This document shows, piece after piece, positions 52,801-61,800 of a stretch of 64,000 nucleotides of DNA; position 1 is the first letter of the stretch; each line of letters opens with the position of its first letter. The notes below the pieces were generated by a model that was not told the DNA's origin, did no database searches, and was given only the letters and a program-made list of their open reading frames with translations. This stretch comes from Dipteris shenzhenensis (Eukaryota > Polypodiophyta > Polypodiopsida > Gleicheniales). The stretch is from assembly GCA_047967505.1 (NCBI GenBank), contig CM106538.1. One strand, 5' to 3'. The position numbers and the translations under genes are program-made.

Positions 52801-55800
52801 CCAAATGTGAGGCACATTGTGCATTATGGCTGGCCCCAGGTGAGTGTTTTCTGTGTTGTTTTCATTGTTGTGAAGAGATGGTTTGCATTTCTCAAAGGAA
52901 TTCCTTTTGCATCTCAATGAAAAGATTGCCTAGCTGATTGCATTTTTTGTAAAAGTTGTGAAGCTAATTTCTTTGGGAGGGAGGAAGTAGTACTTTTTAA
53001 TCTATGTATTGGGTGGCAAGAAACCTCAGCTTGATTGATCGTGGCACCTGAAGACAGGCATCTAGCTAGACTGAAAACAATACAATCTACTCTATGTTGG
53101 GTGCAAGAAGCAATGGAATGGGAGTGGAAACAACAAGCTGGAGAAAAACGTAGTACTGCTCAAATTGATGAGAGGAAAATACAAAGGGTGGCCTATGTGG
53201 CCCCCAAGTCAACCATATGGTTGACCAAAGAAGTCAACTCATAGAGTTGACCTGATCTACAAGCCTCATACCAGGGCTAAGTGCTAACAAACCCCCCTCC
53301 ATGGTATGGCTGAAGTATCGTGGAAATATCTTAGGAATACCTGGAAACTACATCATGGTTGCACATATTGGTCCCAGAGGGATATAGCAACCTATGATAT
53401 GTATAGAGTGATCTCTCACGTAACAAAAGGAGCCAAGTGTGAAGCATGTCGAAATGCCTTAAACTTGGGCTGCAGTAAAGCTTTTGTGGAAAGATATGCC
53501 AAGTTGCCCTCGGTGGGAGCATAGGACAACTGGATGTCTCCACCAGACAGTCACTCTTGAGCATAGTGATAGTGCACTTCAATATGCTTTGTGCGCGCAT
53601 GAAACACTGGGTTTCTAGCAACCACCAAAGCACTCTGGCTGTCGGTGTAGATCGTAGTAGAGCCGGGCTGAATGATATCAAGATCTGCAAGCAACTTGCG
53701 GAGCCAAACGCACTCTACTGTAGTTGTGAAAGCTGCTCTATACTCAGCCTCACAATTAGATGTGGCAACTGTAGGCTGCTTCTTGCTGAACCAAGAGATG
53801 CATGAAGCCCCAAGCATAAAACAATCGCCACAGTGTGACACCCTAGTGTCGTAACATCCTGCCCAGTCGCTGTTCGTGAATGCATACTGCTCTGGATCTG
53901 TAAGAGAGGGAACAATGTATCAAAGACATCTAAGGAATAAGGCTGTTTTTTGTTTTCTAGTCAAGGTAAAGGCACATTTTCAGCGAATACAACATCCCCA
54001 CTGACAATGACCTTGCCCGTGCTGGGATGTATCCCTTGCTCTCTGCGCTTTAACCAATGAATATGCATTTTACAGCTTTGTCTTAAGCTTGTGCCTCAGT
54101 TGAGATGGCACATGAGCATAAGCCAATGACCCGAACATCCGCGTAGAGAAATTTCAGGTTTGTGACGGTGCCATGCCTCATAAGGTGTAATAGTCTTCAA
54201 TGCCTTTGTGGGTGCCCGATTGAGCACATAGTTGGAGCACATGACAGCACCCAATCAAAACTTATTTGGCAAAGACTTTCCTTTGAGCATGCACCTGCCC
54301 ATTTCCATCTTTGACGGATTTTTCCTCTCTACCAGCTTGTTCTGCTGCAGAGTATAAGGCACTGTACATTGATGAATAATACCTCGAGCTGCCAAAAAAT
54401 CAGAGAATTCATGGGACATGCACTCTCCCCCCCTGTCAGTGCGTAGAGTAAGGAGCTTGTTCCCTGATTCATTTTCAGCCATGGCAAGCCAATGTCTGAA
54501 GCATGGGAACACATCAGATTTGGCCTTCATGCCATATATCCAAGCAAATCTGGTGGTCATTCACAAAGGTAGAAAAGTAAAGGTAGCCCCCAAGAGATGC
54601 TGTCCGCATCGGTCCGCACACATCACTATGCACAAGGTGAAGCTTCCTAGATGCACCAACTATGCCATCCTTTGGAAATGAGAAACGGTGCATTTTGCCC
54701 AACAAGCATCCCTCACAAACATGTTTAACCGGTGCATGCATGGGTGGGAGAGCGACCACCATGTTTTGTGAATGCATTTTAACTAAGCTTCTGTAGTTGA
54801 GCTGACCCAACCTTTGCATGCCATAAGTGGGAATCTGAAATTACAGATTCAGCCACCAAATCTGCCTCTATAGCAAGCTGTTTGTCATAAACATCAAGAT
54901 GATATAGCCCAGAAGAAAGTGACCCAGTAAGTACTATAATGTCATCGTACCAGTTGTCATATAGGGCACATCGATAACCATCAAAGTGAACCCGAAAGCC
55001 ATTCAAGGATATGGCTGCAATGGAGATGAGGTTCTTCTTGATACTTGGGACAAACAAAACGTCCATGAGCATTATCGTATCACCTGAAACTCAAGTGACC
55101 TCGACTTGGCCAATCCCTTTCATGGGATATGATGCATTGTTGGTACATGTCACTGTGCCACCATGTGGAGCAGACCCCAATGTGTGAAAGAGTGATCTAC
55201 AAGAAGTGATGTGCTTGGAAGCACCACTGTCAAAGCACCAATCTGACTTAGAATCTAAGACACACAAGGCTATAGCATGCTTCTTTGGATGGTACAGGCA
55301 TGTCACTGTGAAAGCCCACTCATGGTGAGCAATGTTGGCTACCTCATGACCATGATTTGGGGCAGTAGCAGTAGTAGTGATAGCAAGTCCCTTTTGCTGC
55401 TTTTTTTTTTCAGAAGCGATGCACTTGCGACATTCAGAAATGTCATGTCCTGGCTTCCGACAATAATGACAACGTTTGCTGTTTTTCTTCTTTGCATCAG
55501 ATGGGGTAGGATTAGATGAGTGTCCAGCAGTAGATGAGCCTCCAGAAGGCTTGGGTTTGCTGTAATTTTGCCCGTTCTTTCCCTTATTTTTGTGATTAGC
55601 AACAAAAGCCTGATTTGCAATTTGAGAGGCATCACGATTTGTGCGACTCTGCTCTTCCTGCAGGAGAAGGGAAACAAGCTGGTCGAAAGTAGAAGTGTAG
55701 GGATTTCCCATGGCAACCAACCTCAATGTAGTAGCAAACCCTTGGTAGGACTCAGGAAGTCCATTGAGTGTCGTGGACACTACCTGAGCATCTGAAATAA

Positions 55801-58800
55801 TTTCATCCACAATATTGAGCTACTCTTGAAAATCATTGATTTTTGTGATGTATGCATCCATGCTGTCCCCCTCTTCCATTTTGACATTCTCCAATTGCCT
55901 GCGTAAGAAAGCAACACGTGCCTCATTGCGAACGTGGTAAAGGTAAGCCAAGATGTCCCACAGAGTCTTTGATGTTTTGCAAGATCGAATGTGAGGAATG
56001 ATATGTATCTTGACTGAAAAAGCAATGATAGAATGTGCTTGGGCATCTCTACCATCCCATCTGGCCTGTTCGGGTGTAGGAGGGGTGCTTGGAGTAGTAA
56101 TAGATCCAGAGGTGGCTGTAAAAGCTGCACCAACGGTGGTAGTAGCCGTAGCAGTTGCATCAACTGTAGCAATAGTAGCAGAAGTGGATGCCACAGAGGA
56201 AGGTCGAATATCTGATCCTGAGACAATACCCCAAATTTTTTTGGTAACGAGCAAATCTTTCACCATGTATGACCACATGGGATGATTGGGTCCATCGAGC
56301 TTGTACTCAGCTGAGAACATACCCATCCAATCTTTGCTTCCCATGGCCAAAATAAATCCCTGAAGGAAAAATGTGCGCTCAAGAGTAGCCTCAAGGCTTT
56401 CACTGCAAAATGAGCTGGCTGTCCAAAAATGACAGTGAGATCCAGGTTTGGGGCTGACCCTACTTGTCCTCGTTGTCACATTGCAGTTGTAGGATTTTTA
56501 GTATCTTTCATACAGGCTACAACACCTTTCTATATGACCTGGGGTTCAGTGGCTTGGCTATCTCTTACTGGCCCTCAGGTGTTTTTCGAGGGACATGATC
56601 CACATCCAGCTCTCATTGTACAGCGACACTCAGTGGAGTCTTGTTCCCTCCAGGTTGCTCCCTTCACTCCTTTAAGAGCTGCTCATGCCTCAGTAGACAC
56701 GTTGTGGGAGATTTTGGCTAGCATTGCAGCTTGGCATATTTGGAGAGCTAGGTGTACAGAGGCGATGGAGGGTATTCAGGTTCACCCTTCTTAGGTTATG
56801 GCCAGTATTTGGTTTGACACAGTACACCCTCTGATGGCCATATGGCCGAGCATGCAGGGATCCTCCAGAGCAGCTACTGCCAGGAGAGTTACCTTTTTCA
56901 GAGTTTGGAGAGGATCTCCTTTCTTCTTTGAGTGTCCCTCAGGGTTGAGGTGGCATTTTCAGCCTCCGCCTTGGTTTTTAATTAGGTCATTTTGAGCTGT
57001 TTTTTTGGTCCACTCTCACTTTTGATCCACTTCCATGAGTAGCTCTACGTTGGGCTCTATCTGATTGAGATGCGGTGGCATAGAGAGACACTATTGTGAC
57101 ATATCAAGTAGGAGTAAGAGGTAACCGTGCCGCAAGAGGCTGAGGTAGCACAACGACATGTCACAGGCTCTTATGTATTTGAATCAGCTACTGGACATAA
57201 TGGGTGGAGGAGGAGGAGCTAGCTGACATGAGGGGAGTGTCGATGAGTGGGAAGAAACAATGTAACCCTGTTGAGCCAGAGATGCAAAGAGCACGACACA
57301 AAGAGTGATCTAAGTACACATGATCGAGATCCAGCTTATCTTACCTCTCCTCGGAGGAGTCGCCAACTTCGAGGCGTCACTCTCGACATAGCCCATTGGA
57401 TACATGGAGAGAGCACACCCAGAGACGAGGCGTCACTCGTGACATAGCCCATTGGATACAGAGGTCAAGGAGGCCACGTCCTTTGCGAGAGCGAGAGAGT
57501 GCTCGACAGATGTAGATTCAGGACATCTTTACAGGCGAATAGGAGAGAGATGAGGAGAGACAGCATGATACAGGGCTCTTGAGGAGTGATAGTTCTCTTT
57601 AGATCACATTTGAGACCGCTTATATCGATGATACCGAGAGAGGAGCATGCATGCCATATGTGGATACGAGTCCAGCTACTATTAGAGTCATGGTTGATCT
57701 TCATTGTGGTGTGCTATTTTTGCTAGATACATCATCCTATGCGCATGAGGTTGCTACAGAGGGGCACGGCCCATATGAGACGATATATGATGACATCATA
57801 GAGTTCTGCAGGCAGGGAGACATCCTCCTGGGTGACATCAATGCATGCACATGAGAGACACAAGCGGGCTTGCTAGATTTTGCATATGATATTCCCTCAT
57901 AGTACCGGAGCTAGATCCAACAGAGCTTGGGATAGTGAGGCGCTCAATAGATACACCACATGTGACTGGATATGGACGACATCTACTTGAGTTGGTTATA
58001 TATTGGCCTTCAGAGATGGCCATCATCTGGCCAGGCTTACTTGTTTTCCACATGGCAGGGGGACAAGCACAATGAACTATCTAATGGCCCCCCTAGCCTT
58101 TTTATCACAGATATACGACTTTTTTATGCCTCCTCCCCTTCCTTGCGGTGACCACTCATACCTAGATTTTAGCATCTCAGCTACTATGCCTCCCATAGGG
58201 AGAGTCGTTCCTACACCTACATGTGTCCAACTATGGGAGAGTCGTTCCCACACCTACACGTGTCCAAATCCATTTTGACTATGCTCTTGATCCAGTCTAT
58301 GTGAGCCACTTGGCCCGTGAGCTTCCAGATTAACCTGGAGATGATGCAGACCTTGCTTGTGCCGCCTCAGACACCCTTTTCTTAGTGGTATAGGACGTAG
58401 CTACTAGATCTTTTCCTAGGACTCGATCCGCAATAGATGGCCAAGGTTGGAGAATGTCTTAAAATTCTTGGTTCGATGACGAGTGCAGAGAGATGAGATC
58501 TTACCTCACATGTGAGTGAGCCTAGGGGTCATCTAACAACACCCGAGGTGCAAATTTGACGACAACTCACATGTTGTAAGAGGCGGTCTTTCCTCACACA
58601 TAGGATGTATGAGGTAATCCAATCATTTCGAGGGTGAGATCCTACCATCAGGTGGCGTCTTCTATGTGCGGGGAAGCTGCCTATTCCCATCACAAATCCG
58701 CATGTTTGGCACACATATGCGAGCTCACTCTATGACGCCCCGATGCAGGCACACCTGATATATCCTCTATGCCTAGGCCTACTACTTGTCATTTGTTCAC

Positions 58801-61800
58801 TACATAGAATGTACAGACTGCACTCTGTTGGCTCCACAATTGGGGAGCTTAGGATCATGAGAGGCTACAGACTGAGCATTTCACGCATGCGCAGGGGGTC
58901 CTAGCTCTGATTTCAGCGCAGATGTGTAATCACACTGTATGTCCTAACTTCCCACCTGCTTGGAGTACTACCACCATTTTGCCGATACACAAAGCAGGGG
59001 ATCCCATGGACACTAGGTACTACCGCACTCTTATGACTGGCTGGCACTATAGTCATCCAGATGGTTACCAGAGAGCGGGGTCAGCACATCATGGTATGCA
59101 CCCGTATCCACATGGTTTGCTAGTCAGTGTATTCAGATGGACCTGCTTTCCCCCTTTCAGTACAGCATGGATGCACCATCCAAATTGATCTCATGAGATG
59201 AGATTCACTGGATCATGGCCTCTTCCACAAACAAATAAGAGACTCATATCCTTGACGTACCGATTTAGTAATCCGTAATAGCATCTTTGATAAGAACTTG
59301 GACTTTGGGCTGATCTATAAAGAGAGGACATACCTGTAACCTATGAATTAGGGAAAACAAAACGCAGTGAATACCCTTCAAGAAACCCCAATCTATTTTC
59401 TAAATCCAAGAGTAGAATAGCCAGGTCTCGGCCACTCTATCTGGCCCATTCTGAGGCCTCCCAAATGAGAAGATATTACCATGCACAAAGCCAATTCGTG
59501 TGCCATGTAACAAGCCAGGGAATAGAGGCTGTAAACAAAGGTTGATTGCCTTCGTTAAAAGTTTATATCAAGTGCCCAAAGGTGTAATTGGCCTCCATCA
59601 TTTTATGAAGTTCATGCACCCTTCCCTTAGGGATAAGATGACGAAGATCCTCAATAAATGAAGTAGGTATCACACCAGCATCCCATCTGCTCTACAGAGC
59701 TCAAGTGGCATGATGACCAATGTCCTCCCAAAAGGCAATCAAGAAAGAAGAGGTCAAACCATGTGAACCTGGGCATTTGTCCTTGTGAATTCTAGTTGGT
59801 GAAAAGTGGCATCAAGAGAGATTCTCGTATGTTCTTTCAGAAACAATGGGACTATCTGTCTCTTGATTCAGAACTCCCTCAGAGTCCTATAAGGATTTAT
59901 AGTAAGGAGGGAACCATACAAATATGAAGCAATATGCATGACAGTATCTAGGATTTGACTGCAAATCAATTAGCTAAGAAACTTCTTCTCTACCATGTCT
60001 AGGTGCAAGAAAAGAGAGAAAGTGCTTATTGAGTCGTCCCCCCATCTGAATCTCAAAGAGTTTAGTGCATGATAAGAAAGCTCAGATCTACTCTCCAAAA
60101 GAGTGCTTGTGAGCAATGGAAAACTCAACCCTCTTTGATCCTCTCTTGGCATGAGTGAGAGTCGGGAAGTCCACTGCAGGAATGATAATACCATATTGTC
60201 TTGTGCAAGTGGGAGTCAATGCCATCTCCAAAGATTTGGAGTATCAACAAAAGTGGAAGGTATGAACTTAGTGAAGTCTCAGTAATCAGCCAAAGAAGTA
60301 AATGAGGCGTCCACTCCGGGAGCAATGTCTGAAGATCTAGCTAGATGAGTGCGGGTAGAGGCTGATCAAGAGTCTGAGAATGCATAAGATGGGCATGAGA
60401 AGGAGTCTCTTGATCTGAGGTAGCAAGATCAACAAACTTGTCAAGAAGGATCTTGTCTCGAAGAGGGAGGAGCATTCTTCCTTTCCTTCTTGGGCCTCTT
60501 TTTCTCCTTTAGGGAATCCTTGGCAAAATCCCCAAAGAGTCTGTAAATATGACATTGATCCTCATGACCTGTAATCTCAATCCTTTGTCAAAAGAGGGAG
60601 CCATTTGGTCACTGAAGTATGATGTGATCATCAGAGATGTTAGGTTCAGAAGCAATGATTTTAACATGAGGGAAGCCATCAGACCTGAGTGCCAAGGAGG
60701 AGGAGCCTTTGTGTATGAAGTATGATGTGATAATCAGAGACATTAGGGTTAGAAGCAATGACTTTAACACAAGAGAAGCCAAGATTTGACTGCCAAGAAG
60801 GCAAACAATGGAGAGGAGGAACCTTCGTGACCACTCTGAAAGAAGCTCGAATGGTTGAAAGGATTGGCTAAAGGTGAAACCATTTGCCGATCTTGAAATG
60901 GGAGCCGACTTGAAACTAATGAGGCAAATTCCACTATTGCAAAAACTTGAGGGAAAAACCAATGGGAAACTAACAAAAGGATTGGCTGAAGGTGAAGCCC
61001 ATCCTCCGATCTTGAAATCGGAGGCCAACCTGAAGCCGATGAACAACATTTCAGTAAGGCGAAACTAACAGGAGGAGAACTAAAAATAATCCAACAGAGG
61101 GAGGGGCTGGACCGGCAGGGAGAGGGAACAGGAGGGAGGGGAGGTAAGGCTGGTGGAGGGGCTGGGAAAGGCAAGAGAGGAGAGGGAAGGAGCAGCTGGC
61201 AAGAGAGGAAGAGGGGGATGGGGCTGCACGGCCTTGTATGAGCATCCATACAGACTGTGTGGGTGCCATACAGGTTGTACAATGGGAGGCGGGAGCTGGG
61301 AAGGATGGTAGAGCGGCTAGGGAGGAGGGCAACAGGGAGGGAGGGCGGGAGGGGAAGAAACAGGGGCACGTAGCAGATCGACCAGCAGTGGGAAAAGTGG
61401 TGTTTTGATGGATCATTAAGAATCAATTTTGTGAGAGGTACGTGGAAAGTAGGTTCAATAATATGCTGCTTTTGATGGTTGTTATTTGTGGGTTGATAAA
61501 TATAGTGACATATTATACCATAGAAGTTAGTGAGATCATGCATGCTGTCTTCACAGAGCTTAGAGGCTTATTATCAGGAGGCAGGCAGAGCTGGGAGGGA
61601 TGGATTTCCATCAGATTGCAGTAAGTATGAGCATGCTTGAAAATCGTAAATCTCAAATCGATTGCTGTTATTGATCAAATTATGATGTGATAAAGTTACG
61701 AGCAAGCATGTCCTTTTTCTCTGCTCAATTTGCTTGTCTATCTGATAGCTTCAATTTTGTGTGGTTCAGCTCTCTATTGTGATATGACAGTACTTCCATC

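Larger units (their letters stand above)
53098..56344 (-). mobile_element. Copia retrotransposon D, reverse orientation, lacking RT and 5' LTR
   Basis: On the - strand in order: gag, protease, integrase, a short post-integrase stretch, RNase H, polypurine tract GGAGGGGGG (53294-53302) and 3' LTR (53098-53289). The LTR matches the stub at 35007-35235 (TGTTAGCACTTAGCCCTGG). Similarity ends at the gag start; a LINE fragment abuts at about 56430, so the 5' LTR is gone. The reverse transcriptase is missing between 53850 and 54000. Confidence 0.88.

Noticed and set aside
55998-56285. + strand ORFs rich in Val/Ala/Ser
   Set aside because: Antisense to the low-complexity linker of Copia D gag.
61051-61416. 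Pro/Ser/Leu-rich - strand ORFs up to 259 codons (60764-61543)
   Set aside because: They arise from the G/A-rich low-complexity block; no recognisable domain in the repetitive part.
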